Shown: positions 39,482 to 49,177 of the stretch, piece after piece
How positions within the stretch are numbered: the stretch's first letter is position 1
Layout: the number at the start of each line of letters is the position of its first letter
NCBI GenBank assembly: GCA_004173475.1
Contig: SEBU01000001.1
Coordinates: 1,550,001-1,614,000, forward strand
DNA: 64,000 bases
From: Gammaproteobacteria bacterium
GTDB lineage: Bacteria; Pseudomonadota; Gammaproteobacteria; Pseudomonadales; Cellvibrionaceae
Reading direction: 5' to 3'
Notes under the pieces: model-generated
Seen by the model: the letters and a program-made list of their open reading frames with translations, nothing else
Told to the model about the DNA's origin: nothing
Database searches by the model: none
Translations under genes and position numbers: made by a program

Positions 39482-42406
39482 ATGAAGCCTTCGCTCTTAA
39501 CCTGCTCACATAGATCTATATGGATGTTCGCCAGCATTTTAGCGCTGGTGTCTTGCGGTGGCGGAGGTGGCTCCGGTTCAAGCGGCGGCCAAAAGCCAGA
39601 CCCAGTTATTATCGATTTCCCGATTGCGTATATTGAACGCACCGTGCCAACGGTAAATCCTGAAGACCCCGACGAACCTATCTATCCCATAACCGATTTG
39701 TTAAGACCTACTGCATTCTTTCCTGGCGCGCGCGTCATTATTAAAGACCGCGCCAGTGCTTCTGCAAAAGCCGTAGATATCACTTCAGATGTATTTAAAG
39801 ACGACCCAAACTACGATCCGACCGACTTGGCAAAAGGCTACGATGTAAAAGATCTTTCCGTCAGTCGCGACGGAACCAAGTTGTTGTTTGCCATGCATGC
39901 TCCGCTCGATCCAGATCTTGAGGAAGATGATCCTCTGCAGACAAAGTGGCATATTTATGAGTACAACCTAAAAACTAAAGAAACACCACGCCCAATAATT
40001 ACTTCTGAAATTGTTGCTGAACAAGGCCACGACATCAGCCCCAGCTATTTACCTGACGGCCGCATTCTATTTACCTCCACTCGTCAAGTACGCAGCAAAG
40101 CCATTCTTCTTGACGACGGCAAGCCACAGTTTTCTGCCTATGAAGAAGGTAATGATACGGCTGCTTTCAATCTGCACGTCATGAAAGACGACGGCACCGG
40201 GATTGAACAGATTACCTACAACCAAAGCCATGACTTACAGCCAACTGTCCTTCAAAACGGGCGCATTCTCTACACTCATTGGGACCAAAACAATCTCGAC
40301 AATTTGAGTTTTTATACCACCAATCCCGATGGCACTCAGGTCGAGCGCCACTACGGATTCATAAGTATGAATATTCAACCGCTGGAAGCGGACCAGCCCA
40401 TGAACCGACTGTTAAAGCCACAGGAAATGTTGGACGGCCGAATTGCAGCCATTCTCAAACCTGATGGCGCGTTGTTGGGTGGCGATATGGTCGTGGTAGA
40501 CACCCAACATTTTTATGAGAACAACCTGCAAACTTCTGCTGGGGGTGGCACAAGCACTACCGCCCAAAATCCAATCTCAATTCTTCCGGTAAATATAAAA
40601 ACCAGCGAAACAGATGTGTCAAAACACGGTCGCTTTTCTGCTCTGTCGCCACTCTATGATGGCACCCAACGTTTATTGGCGAGTTGGTCGCAATGCCGCC
40701 TGAAAGAAGTCGCCACCAACAAGATCGTTGCTTGCACAGACAAACTAATCGTTGAGGAGCAAGTTGTTGAGGGTTATGAAGAGGCTGAACCTTTTTACGG
40801 GTTGTGGATTTACAACATTGCCGAACAATCCCAATTACCCGTCGTTCTGGCTGAAGAAGGTAAAATGTTTACTGAGCCAATTACGCTGGAGCCTCGTCCA
40901 GCCAGTACTTTTTATACTGCTAAAACCGACCCAGCGTTAGCAGCCGAAAATGTTGGCCTGCTCCATATTCGCAGCGTTTACGATATGGACGGTCAGTTCA
41001 ATGCGTTCGGCTCAATGGATTTCGCTAACATCGGACAAGTCGCCCAAGCGACACCAGATGCCCGCCCTGCACGTTTTATTCGTCTCATTAAAGCTGTATC
41101 AATTCCCGATGATGAAACTAAGGACAATCTAAGCGATGGAACCTACGGAGAAGAGTTCAACGATTTCACCGGGCTACGCGAAATTATCGGTTATGCCCCA
41201 GTAGAACCGGACGGCTCAGTTAAGGTTAAGGTACCTGCCGATGTGGCCTTTACATTGGAAGTTCTCGATAAAGATGGCAAACGCATTAGCACAAACCATA
41301 ACAATTGGCTGCAAGTTCGCCCTGGTGAAACCCGTGAATGCAACGGCTGCCATATGGCAAATAATCTTACCGCGGGACACGGTAGATCAGACTCGGAACC
41401 CGCAACAATCAATACGGGCGCTGCATCTGCTGGCTCAGCGGCACAATTCCCAGGCACTAAACGCTTCGATAAATTGGGCGCACCTATAGATATCGTTATG
41501 GGTGAAACCATGGCGGAATTGGCCTACCGCAGCTACTTCCAACTGCTTGTTGGTACAGATCTCGTCACCCTGCAGCGCAAACCGACGGTGGATTTGGCTT
41601 TCGATGATGAATGGACCGAATTGCTTGAAAATAAAGTGCCAAGCTTTGCTTATCGATATTCGGACCTCGCAACGACTGATGAAAATCATGCACCCACGTC
41701 GGAAGCATGTACGGAGATAGACGGGTGGACGAACCAATGTCGCGTTATCATTAATTACGAGCAGCACATCCAGCCATTGTGGAATCGCGAACGTCCGTTA
41801 TTCGCCAATGGCGCCCCAGTGTTGGACGCCGATAACAAACAAATCAATAACCGTTGTACTTCCTGCCATTCAAATTCTGTTACCGATGCCGACGGAAATT
41901 CCATGGCTCAAGTACCCGCCGGATTTTTGGAATTGGTTGGCACAAAACAGAATGCAGGGGATGAAATGCTCTCCTATACTCAACTGCTGACGGGTTCAAC
42001 AGAACAATATTTGGACGAAAATGGCGGTCTGCAGTCACTGATTCCCGTATGTTCATTAACAGTCAACACAAATGGCATACCTTTATGTACAGTGCCACCG
42101 CTGGACGAAAATGGTTTGCCCACCTGTACCGGCGTCGCTGTTTGCCAATATGAGCAAGACGCAGTCACCGGTGCATTATTATTAGATTCCGGCGGCAATT
42201 TGATTCCGTTAACGCGAGCCATTCCCGTGGCAGCAACCATGAGCCGCGCTGGTGCGCGAACAAGCGCAAGATTTTTCAACAAATTTACAACTACCACCGA
42301 TAGCCATTTTGGGCTATTGAATAACAGCGAATTGAAATTGCTATCTGAGTGGCTGGATTTGGGAGGGGCATATTACAACAACCCTTTCGACTCGATCGCA
42401 AAATAA
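39482..42406 (+). CDS. HzsA-related (hydrazine synthase alpha-like) lipoprotein with two CXXCH sites
   Basis: Lipobox LALVSC; propeller-type motifs (DISPSYLPDGRILFTSTRQ, HDLQPTVLQNGRILYTHWDQNN); CNGCH (41339-41353), CTSCH (41855-41869). Confidence 0.75.
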   Translation: MKPSLLTCSHRSIWMFASILALVSCGGGGGSGSSGGQKPDPVIIDFPIAYIERTVPTVNPEDPDEPIYPITDLLRPTAFFPGARVIIKDRASASAKAVDITSDVFKDDPNYDPTDLAKGYDVKDLSVSRDGTKLLFAMHAPLDPDLEEDDPLQTKWHIYEYNLKTKETPRPIITSEIVAEQGHDISPSYLPDGRILFTSTRQVRSKAILLDDGKPQFSAYEEGNDTAAFNLHVMKDDGTGIEQITYNQSHDLQPTVLQNGRILYTHWDQNNLDNLSFYTTNPDGTQVERHYGFISMNIQPLEADQPMNRLLKPQEMLDGRIAAILKPDGALLGGDMVVVDTQHFYENNLQTSAGGGTSTTAQNPISILPVNIKTSETDVSKHGRFSALSPLYDGTQRLLASWSQCRLKEVATNKIVACTDKLIVEEQVVEGYEEAEPFYGLWIYNIAEQSQLPVVLAEEGKMFTEPITLEPRPASTFYTAKTDPALAAENVGLLHIRSVYDMDGQFNAFGSMDFANIGQVAQATPDARPARFIRLIKAVSIPDDETKDNLSDGTYGEEFNDFTGLREIIGYAPVEPDGSVKVKVPADVAFTLEVLDKDGKRISTNHNNWLQVRPGETRECNGCHMANNLTAGHGRSDSEPATINTGAASAGSAAQFPGTKRFDKLGAPIDIVMGETMAELAYRSYFQLLVGTDLVTLQRKPTVDLAFDDEWTELLENKVPSFAYRYSDLATTDENHAPTSEACTEIDGWTNQCRVIINYEQHIQPLWNRERPLFANGAPVLDADNKQINNRCTSCHSNSVTDADGNSMAQVPAGFLELVGTKQNAGDEMLSYTQLLTGSTEQYLDENGGLQSLIPVCSLTVNTNGIPLCTVPPLDENGLPTCTGVAVCQYEQDAVTGALLLDSGGNLIPLTRAIPVAATMSRAGARTSARFFNKFTTTTDSHFGLLNNSELKLLSEWLDLGGAYYNNPFDSIAK

Positions 42407-42424
42407 CTGGGTGATAATTTACTC

Positions 42425-43231
42425 GTGCAAAAAAAAATAGAAAAAAATGTGCAGTATGGTGTTAAAAAATTTGCGCGATTAATTTGTTGCGCAGCCATGG
42501 CATGGAGCATCAATGCTTCGGCATTTGATTGGTCGAATTTAAATTTATTTAAAAAAGATGAACCGCTAGTTGTCACCGTTGATGATGCTTTTATCAATGT
42601 TCACAATGGTGCAGGGACGGGCTATCCCATATTTCATGTGGTGGAACGCGGCGAAACAATCACCCTGCTGAAAATGCACACTGAGTGGATAAAAATCCAA
42701 ACCGAACGCGGTGTCACCGGGTGGATCAATCGCAATGACATGGCATTAACGCTCAGCCCAGACGGCAGCAAACCTGATTTTCCTGACACCAAAAAAGCCG
42801 ACTACTTAGTGGATCGATTTGAGTTCAGTGCAGGTTATGGTGATTTCGATGGCGCAAAATCTTTTGATGTAAATTTGGGTTATCGATTTACCAAAAATTT
42901 ATCCACCGAGATTCGTTTCGCACAAAACACCGGCACCTACTCCGACAGCAGAATTCTAGCCATTGGTATCAATCATCAGCCCTTTCCTGACTGGTACGTT
43001 TCACCTTATATAGGTATAGCTGCTGGTGAAATTGCAACTACGCCGAGCACCACGTTGATAAAATCCGAAGATCGCACGGATGGTTTATTTCAGGCCAGCA
43101 TCGGAGCTTACGTTCACATTACCGGACGTTTTTTCCTCCGCGCCGAACTCACCAACGATTACATAACTACCAGCAATAATTCCAATGAAGAGGTTAAAGA
43201 ATGGAAAGTCGGATTCAGCGTATTTTTCTAA
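42425..43231 (+). CDS. SH3b-domain protein with C-terminal outer-membrane beta-barrel
   Basis: DDAFINVHNGAGTGYPIFHVVERGETITLLKMHTEWIKIQTERGVTGWINRND followed by barrel-like strands; GTG start. Confidence 0.8.
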   Translation: MQKKIEKNVQYGVKKFARLICCAAMAWSINASAFDWSNLNLFKKDEPLVVTVDDAFINVHNGAGTGYPIFHVVERGETITLLKMHTEWIKIQTERGVTGWINRNDMALTLSPDGSKPDFPDTKKADYLVDRFEFSAGYGDFDGAKSFDVNLGYRFTKNLSTEIRFAQNTGTYSDSRILAIGINHQPFPDWYVSPYIGIAAGEIATTPSTTLIKSEDRTDGLFQASIGAYVHITGRFFLRAELTNDYITTSNNSNEEVKEWKVGFSVFF

Positions 43232-43869
43232 TTGGTGTTCTGCTGATAACGGCTGCAGTTACCTCACTGTCGGCGTATGCCGAAGACGCAAATGCTGCCG
43301 ATGACGATGAATTGGGAAAAATTATTACCCCCGATTTAAAACGTCGCACAATTAAAGAGTCTGACCTGGACACCGAAAATTTTGAGTTAGGTTTATATTA
43401 CGGTTTACTCAGTATTGAAGATTTTGGAACCAATGAAGTTTCGGGTGTTAGTTTTGCGTACCATATTACCGAACGGTTTTTTACAGAAGCTGCTTTTGGT
43501 ATTAGCAAACTTCAAAAAACCAGTTGGGAATTACTAGGTGGGGGTGCGCAATTGCTCACTGATGAGCAGCGCGATCTGAGCTATTACAATTTAGCGCTTG
43601 GCTACAACGTTTTACCGGGCCAAGTATACGTCACCAAAAAATTTCATTTTGATACCAATATTTATTTTTTAGCGGGCGCCGGTAATACCCACTTCGCCGA
43701 CAAAAATTATTTCACTTACAACTTTGGTGCGGGCCTCAAGTTCTACTCTACGGATTGGCTCTCAGTTGATTTAAGTTTGCGTGAATATGCGTTTACTCAC
43801 GATTTGTTCGGAAAAGACAAAGATACAAATAATCTTGAAGGCCGCTTAGGCATTGCCATTTTCTTTTAA
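43201..43869 (+). CDS. Outer-membrane beta-barrel protein
   Basis: Signal peptide, alternating strands, C-terminal ...GRLGIAIFF; overlaps previous ORF by 31 nt. Confidence 0.78.
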   Translation: MESRIQRIFLIGVLLITAAVTSLSAYAEDANAADDDELGKIITPDLKRRTIKESDLDTENFELGLYYGLLSIEDFGTNEVSGVSFAYHITERFFTEAAFGISKLQKTSWELLGGGAQLLTDEQRDLSYYNLALGYNVLPGQVYVTKKFHFDTNIYFLAGAGNTHFADKNYFTYNFGAGLKFYSTDWLSVDLSLREYAFTHDLFGKDKDTNNLEGRLGIAIFF

Positions 43870-43901
43870 CATTATTTTCAATTTACTTGTTTGAGGCATA
43901 T

Positions 43902-44399
43902 ATGTTGTTGAAATCATTTATTCAAAAAGCGGTGTGCAGTCTTGTTGGTATATTTGCAATAAATGCTGTGGTCTTCGCAGCCGAATCCGCACCGGATTTT
44001 ACGCTTAAAAGCTCAACGGGTGAGAATATTCGTCTAGCTGAACAGCGTGGCCAAGTTGTGATGTTAAATTTTTGGGCCTCCTGGTGCGGCCCTTGCCGCC
44101 AAGAAATGCCTTTGCTTGATGGCATCAGTAAAAAATACGGCAAAATGGGATTTGTGCTTTTAGGTATTAACGTTGATCAGGACAATTCCGATGCGCAAAA
44201 AGTCCTACAAAAAATTAAAGTTAGCTATCCAATTTTATTCGACCCGGAATCAAAACTCAGCAGCTTATATAAAGTGGATGCTATGCCGTCCAGCGTGTTT
44301 ATCGACAAGAAAGGCAACGTTCGTTTCATAGACCGTGGTTATTCCCCAGGTGATGAAGAAAAATATGTTAAGCAAATTCAGGAGCTCATTCGCGAATGA
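43902..44399 (+). CDS. TlpA/ResA-like thioredoxin
   Basis: APDFTLKSSTGENIRLAEQRGQVVMLNFWASWCGPCRQEMPLLDG. Confidence 0.92.
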   Translation: MLLKSFIQKAVCSLVGIFAINAVVFAAESAPDFTLKSSTGENIRLAEQRGQVVMLNFWASWCGPCRQEMPLLDGISKKYGKMGFVLLGINVDQDNSDAQKVLQKIKVSYPILFDPESKLSSLYKVDAMPSSVFIDKKGNVRFIDRGYSPGDEEKYVKQIQELIRE

Positions 44400-44626
44400 T
44401 TTTTAAAAAAATCGCGCTGGGTACAGTCATGGTAAGTGTACTCATTACCTCAGGCTGTGGCATTAAACCCTGGGTTAAACCCTACGAGCGTCAGAATATT
44501 GCGGATCCGATTATGAGCTTCAGCCGCGATCCTATTTCTGACTCATACCTCTCTCACGTTCACGATGCACGTGAGGGAGCAAAAGGTGCGGATGGCGGTG
44601 CAGGAGGCGGTTGTGGCTGCAATTAA
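44396..44626 (+). CDS. DUF4266 lipoprotein
   Basis: SGCGIKPWVKPYERQNIADPIMSFSRDPISDSYLSHVHDAREGAKGADGGAGGGCGCN; ATGA overlap with tlpA. Confidence 0.9.
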   Translation: MIFKKIALGTVMVSVLITSGCGIKPWVKPYERQNIADPIMSFSRDPISDSYLSHVHDAREGAKGADGGAGGGCGCN

Positions 44627-45848
44627 TAATAAAAAAATATTGCCGGTAATCCTCCATTTCGCTGTAGCTATTTTTTCAGTCTGGATATTTCCAGCTACCT
44701 CTGCCGTTTTACCTGATGAGCGTGTAGACGTACTTGAACATCAATACGAAGGTGGCGGCATAAAAGTTTCTGGTCCGTCTATTCTCGTTCGTAAAGATAT
44801 AGGACGTTCGGTTTCTGTATCAGCAAATTATTACGTTGACCTTGTAAGCAGCGCGTCTATTGATGTGCATTCGTCGGGCAGCCGCTACAGCGAAGAGCGA
44901 ACTCAAAAATCGGTAGGCATTGATTACATGCATGACCGCACATCATTTACTTTGGGCTACACCACCAGCGACGAAAATGACTACCAGGCAAAAACCTATA
45001 ATCTGGGTGTAAGCCAAACTTTTTTTGGCGATTTAACCACACTCAATTTCAGTTTCGGTTTTGGTGAAGACCAGATTCTTAAAAATAGAAAAGTGACGGG
45101 AAGTCTTGAAGGCGAAACCGATCCCGATTTTCGTCCGCTCGATAAAGAGCGACGCACCTATAGCCTTAATATTTCACAAATTTTAACTAGAAATTTAATT
45201 ACCGAGATAAGCGTCGAATCCGGCACCGAAGCCTGCATTAATATGCTGGAAGGTGAAAGCTGCCTGAACAATCCTTATCGTAATTACAGCTACCTTGACG
45301 CCAGCGGCCAACGCGCGTCCAAACCGGAAATATATCCTCTAACCCACAACAGTGACGCGGCCAGTATACGTGCTATGTACCATTTGCCTTTCTCTGCATC
45401 CATTCGAGCGGATGTACGACATTACACAGATAACTGGGGCGTAAGTGCCAACAATGCCGAAATAAGATATATCCACGACTTCAAAAAAGATTTTTTGCTT
45501 GAAGTTAAATATCGTGTTTACAGCCAAACCGAAGCGGATTTTTACAGTGACTTATTCCCTTTTGAAAGGTCACAAGATTTCTTAGCGCGCGATAAAGAGT
45601 TAAGCCCTTTTACCTCTAAAACGATCGGTGTGGGTTTAACCTACAAACTTCCATGGTCAATTCCGTACTTCGAAAAAAGTACCGTGAATTTTTTCTGGGA
45701 TCACATCAATATCGATTACGAAGATTTTCGCGATTACAACAATTTCGCCAACGCCAAACTCCCGGAAGGCGGTTACAAAGCCGGCGAAGAACCGCTCTAT
45801 AGTTTAAAAGCTGACGTTATACGTTTCTATTTATCTTTCTGGTTTTAA
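44613..45848 (+). CDS. DUF3570 protein (outer-membrane beta-barrel)
   Basis: DERVDVLEHQYEGGGIKVSGPSILVRKDIGRSVSVSANYYVDLVSSAS; AGGAGG at 44602-44607 with 5-nt spacing to GTG 44613. Confidence 0.85.
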   Translation: MAAINNKKILPVILHFAVAIFSVWIFPATSAVLPDERVDVLEHQYEGGGIKVSGPSILVRKDIGRSVSVSANYYVDLVSSASIDVHSSGSRYSEERTQKSVGIDYMHDRTSFTLGYTTSDENDYQAKTYNLGVSQTFFGDLTTLNFSFGFGEDQILKNRKVTGSLEGETDPDFRPLDKERRTYSLNISQILTRNLITEISVESGTEACINMLEGESCLNNPYRNYSYLDASGQRASKPEIYPLTHNSDAASIRAMYHLPFSASIRADVRHYTDNWGVSANNAEIRYIHDFKKDFLLEVKYRVYSQTEADFYSDLFPFERSQDFLARDKELSPFTSKTIGVGLTYKLPWSIPYFEKSTVNFFWDHINIDYEDFRDYNNFANAKLPEGGYKAGEEPLYSLKADVIRFYLSFWF

Positions 45849-45956
45849 TTCTATTGGGCTTCGATGAATTCATTGAAGCCTGATATCATCCCAATCACGC
45901 CAGATTACGTATCAAATCCACCTTTATTAACAATCACTTTACCAGCGAGATTGCTC

Positions 45957-46502
45957 ATGAAAATTTTATATCGCCTCATTGGCTGTTTAGGTATGGGATT
46001 CATTACATCAACAACTTACGCCGCGTGCGCACCGCATTTGGAAGGCGATTACCGTAAATTGCATTCAAGCGAATCTATTAACCTTTGTAAGCTTGTAGAA
46101 AATAAGGTAACTCTTGTTCTTAACACCGCAAGCCACTGCGGTTTTGCGCCGCAGTTTAAGGGATTGGAGGCGCTCAACAAAAAGTATAAGGATAAAGGCC
46201 TCGTTGTTGTCGGTTTTGCCAGCGATGATTTTAATCAGGAAGATAAAGACGAGGGGAATGCCGCTGGTATTTGCTTTGTAAATTTTGGCGTGACCTTTAC
46301 CATGTTCGCACCTACGCATGTGCGCGGTGATGAAGTAAATAACTTATTCAAATATTTAGGTTCAGAGTCTGAAGCGCCGCAATGGAATTTCAATAAATAT
46401 TTGTTAGACAAGAATGGCAAGGTTATACAGCACTTTGGCAGCATGACCGGGCCAGATTCAAAAGACTTGAAAAAAGCCATCGAAAAAGCACTTGCCATTT
46501 AG
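45957..46502 (+). CDS. Glutathione peroxidase family protein
   Basis: LVLNTASHCGFAPQFKGLEALNKKYKDKGLVVVGF; signal-like N-terminus from ATG 45957. Confidence 0.88.
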   Translation: MKILYRLIGCLGMGFITSTTYAACAPHLEGDYRKLHSSESINLCKLVENKVTLVLNTASHCGFAPQFKGLEALNKKYKDKGLVVVGFASDDFNQEDKDEGNAAGICFVNFGVTFTMFAPTHVRGDEVNNLFKYLGSESEAPQWNFNKYLLDKNGKVIQHFGSMTGPDSKDLKKAIEKALAI

Positions 46503-46550
46503 TAAATAAATAAGTTGAGAATTTCATTAACCTCTAAAAAAACCTGGGGG

Positions 46551-47618
46551 TTAATGACGATTCAATTTGGACTCACCTGATTGCGCCAATCGTTCCAGCG
46601 CTTCCAAAACGCGTGAGCTGGCAGCTTCCATACGTTTTACAGCAACCATAGTTGCTTCCGCATTACCACGACTGTTAGCTTCAAGAGCGGATACAATTTC
46701 ACGGTGCAATGCGTTTTGCGTTTCATCCAAATCTTTGTACCCACTTAAAAGTGAATTCGAACGGGAGCTATTAGCAAAATCGCTTGCAGTTTCGTGGGAC
46801 AAACCAAATAACACGCGGTAGACGCGAAATTTCGACAGCACATGATCAACCTTTGCAACCTCGCATAAACTGCGCAAGGATGCGGCTGACGTTGTTTTTT
46901 CAGAAATTTTTGCGATATCCAAAATATGACTGATGGTTTTCGCGGCCTCAGCACCGTCACTGCTAAATGAATCCGCTTGTTGCGCAAATGAAACTATCTG
47001 TTCACGACTAGCGGCACTGTCTTCACGCATTTGACTTACCAACGCAGAAATCTCACCGGTTGCTTGTGCAGTACGTTGCGCAAGGCTACGCACTTCATCA
47101 GCTACTACAGCAAAGCCACGCCCTTGTTCACCAGCGCGTGCCGCTTCAATTGCAGCATTGAGTGCAAGCAAATTAGTTTGGTCCGCAACGCCTTTAATTA
47201 AATTCACAATTCCGCTGATTTGCTGCGCCCGACTATCTAACTCGCCCACACGAGTAGCTGAAACTTGCGAATCATTGGCGAGCTTCCCCAAATGGCCCGA
47301 AATTAAACTTACCGCGGTACTGCAACTTGCGGAGGTTGCTTGCATATCCGCAGCTCGCTCTTTTTCATCGCGCATATTAGATGCAAAGCTGCCCAGACTT
47401 GCCTGAATCGCGGTCATAGATTCTGTCATGGTTTGCTGTTGCGCCAATAAGTCTCTCACCTTAAGTAATTCTGCTTTGTCGCCTTTAACATTATTGCGCA
47501 GCCTCTCCAATTCCTGATTAGCGGTAGTCAGTTCAGAGTCGCGCGTATTAAGTGCACGGCGCAATGTTGAAATTTCTTCTTGGGCTGCGATAAGTTCTTG
47601 TTTATTAAAGCCAAACAT
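46551..47618 (-). CDS. Soluble methyl-accepting chemotaxis protein with CZB-like C-terminus
   Basis: Signalling hairpin [48 protein letters not shown]-terminal [17 protein letters not shown]; start at ATG 47618. Confidence 0.88.
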   Translation of the reverse strand: MFGFNKQELIAAQEEISTLRRALNTRDSELTTANQELERLRNNVKGDKAELLKVRDLLAQQQTMTESMTAIQASLGSFASNMRDEKERAADMQATSASCSTAVSLISGHLGKLANDSQVSATRVGELDSRAQQISGIVNLIKGVADQTNLLALNAAIEAARAGEQGRGFAVVADEVRSLAQRTAQATGEISALVSQMREDSAASREQIVSFAQQADSFSSDGAEAAKTISHILDIAKISEKTTSAASLRSLCEVAKVDHVLSKFRVYRVLFGLSHETASDFANSSRSNSLLSGYKDLDETQNALHREIVSALEANSRGNAEATMVAVKRMEAASSRVLEALERLAQSGESKLNRH

Positions 47619-47859
47619 GGTGAATCCTTGGGCATCGAGGTTGTACACATGTGCCGCCATTAGTGCGGGTTTAATCTTAAGCCTAGTCGATATATTTCCC
47701 TGTATTGCAATTTTTTTAACCAGTTTTCTGGCGCGTTTTTTTGCGGGGGTTTTAGTTGAAATGTGCGGAGGTATGCTGAGGTGTGCTGAATGAATTGAAG
47801 TGTAGAACCTGAAAAAGGTCAACCCTTTACGAGTTGACCGGTTAACTTTGTAAAAGCTA

Positions 47860-48918
47860 TTAATCCTGTAAAAATACTTTTGAGCTGGTCGGTTTTGCGA
47901 ATACGTGCGCACCAATTGATAGATCTAATGTGCGTTCTTGCGAGCGTGGCAATTCGACATGAATAACATCGTTACTCAAATCGTTTTTAAGCTCTATGCG
48001 CAACACCGCACCTGCCGTACTAACATGCGAAACTCGTGCAGGAATCGCACCTTCGCTGATCGCCTGCGTCAACTCAATGTCATGTGGCCGCACATAAGCA
48101 ATGGCGGTCTTGTTATTGACGCTATTAAATTCCGGTGCGGGTAATTTATAGTCACCAATATGCGCCCAACCTTTATCCACACGGCTGTGGAATAAATTTA
48201 CCTGGCCGATAAAATCATAAACGAAAGGGCTGGCCGGATTATTGTAAATATCATCCGGCGAACCAATTTGTTCGATCTTGCCTTTATTCAACACAACGAT
48301 ACGATCAGCTACTTCCATTGCCTCTTCCTGATCATGCGTTACAAAAATCGAAGTGATATGTAATTCATCGTGAAGACGACGCAACCAGCGGCGCAAATCC
48401 TTTCGCACTTTTGCATCAAGCGCGCCAAAAGGTTCATCGAGTAATAAAACTTTAGGTTCGACAGCAAGCGCACGCGCCAACGCAATACGTTGCCGTTGGC
48501 CGCCCGACAACTGATGGGGATAACGGTCTGCCAACCAATCGAGTTGAACAAGTTCTAACAATTCATGCACACGCTTTTTAATAATGTCTTTACTCGGACG
48601 TGTTTCTTTCGGACGTACACTCAAGCCGAATGCAACATTGTCAAACACGGTCATGTGACGGAATAACGCATAATGTTGAAACACGAAGCCAACATTTCTT
48701 TCACGTACGTGAACATCTGTTGTTTCTTCGCCATGAAAAAATACGCTGCCATTATCTGGATTTTCCAATCCGGCAATAATGCGCAAGAGTGTCGTTTTGC
48801 CGCAGCCTGATGGCCCAAGTAATGCGACCAACTCACCGGTAGGAAAATCCAGAGATACGTTATTCAGCGCCGTGAAGTTGCCGAAGGTTTTGTGTAAGTT
48901 ACGAACTTCAATGCTCAT
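47860..48918 (-). CDS. cysA: Sulfate/thiosulfate ABC transporter ATP-binding protein
   Basis: [42 protein letters not shown]; operon with cysW/cysT. Confidence 0.94.
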   Translation of the reverse strand: MSIEVRNLHKTFGNFTALNNVSLDFPTGELVALLGPSGCGKTTLLRIIAGLENPDNGSVFFHGEETTDVHVRERNVGFVFQHYALFRHMTVFDNVAFGLSVRPKETRPSKDIIKKRVHELLELVQLDWLADRYPHQLSGGQRQRIALARALAVEPKVLLLDEPFGALDAKVRKDLRRWLRRLHDELHITSIFVTHDQEEAMEVADRIVVLNKGKIEQIGSPDDIYNNPASPFVYDFIGQVNLFHSRVDKGWAHIGDYKLPAPEFNSVNNKTAIAYVRPHDIELTQAISEGAIPARVSHVSTAGAVLRIELKNDLSNDVIHVELPRSQERTLDLSIGAHVFAKPTSSKVFLQD

Positions 48919-48991
48919 AATAATCTCTCAAAAATATACTATTTCTAGTTGCTGGCACCAATGGGTCCCTTGTGAGTTCCCCGAGCACTGG

Positions 48992-49151
48992 AGGAAAATT
49001 TTCGAAAAACAAACAGGATGTTTGTTTTAGTGGCGTTGCGACAGGGATGTCGCATTGTCACGGCGTAAATTTTCCGAAGCGCGCAGGAGCAGGAACGAGC
49101 TGGGTGTCTTTCTTTTGGTTACTTTTCTTTGGACAAGCAAAGAAAAGTAAC
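48992..49151. repeat. Structured intergenic element (multiple inverted repeats), repeat-like
   Basis: GGAAAATTT(48992-49000)/AAATTTTCC(49067-49075); AAAACAAACA/TGTTTGTTTT(49006-49028); GCGACA/TGTCGC(49038-49053); GTTACTTTTCTTTG/CAAAGAAAAGTAAC(49118-49151). Confidence 0.7.
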
Positions 49152-49177
49152 TCGCCAACAGGCGAAAACATACTTAA

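Noticed and set aside
39328-39642. Minus-strand 105-aa ORF at the start of the HzsA-like gene
   Set aside because: Antisense to the lipoprotein signal and Gly-rich linker; its PPLEPEPPPPPQ stretch is just the complement of the Gly-rich coding sequence.
42429-42447. A9 and A7 homopolymer runs at the start of the SH3-domain gene, possible phase variation
   Set aside because: Short A runs are common in this AT-rich segment, and the true start codon (GTG 42425 or later) is uncertain; no further evidence.
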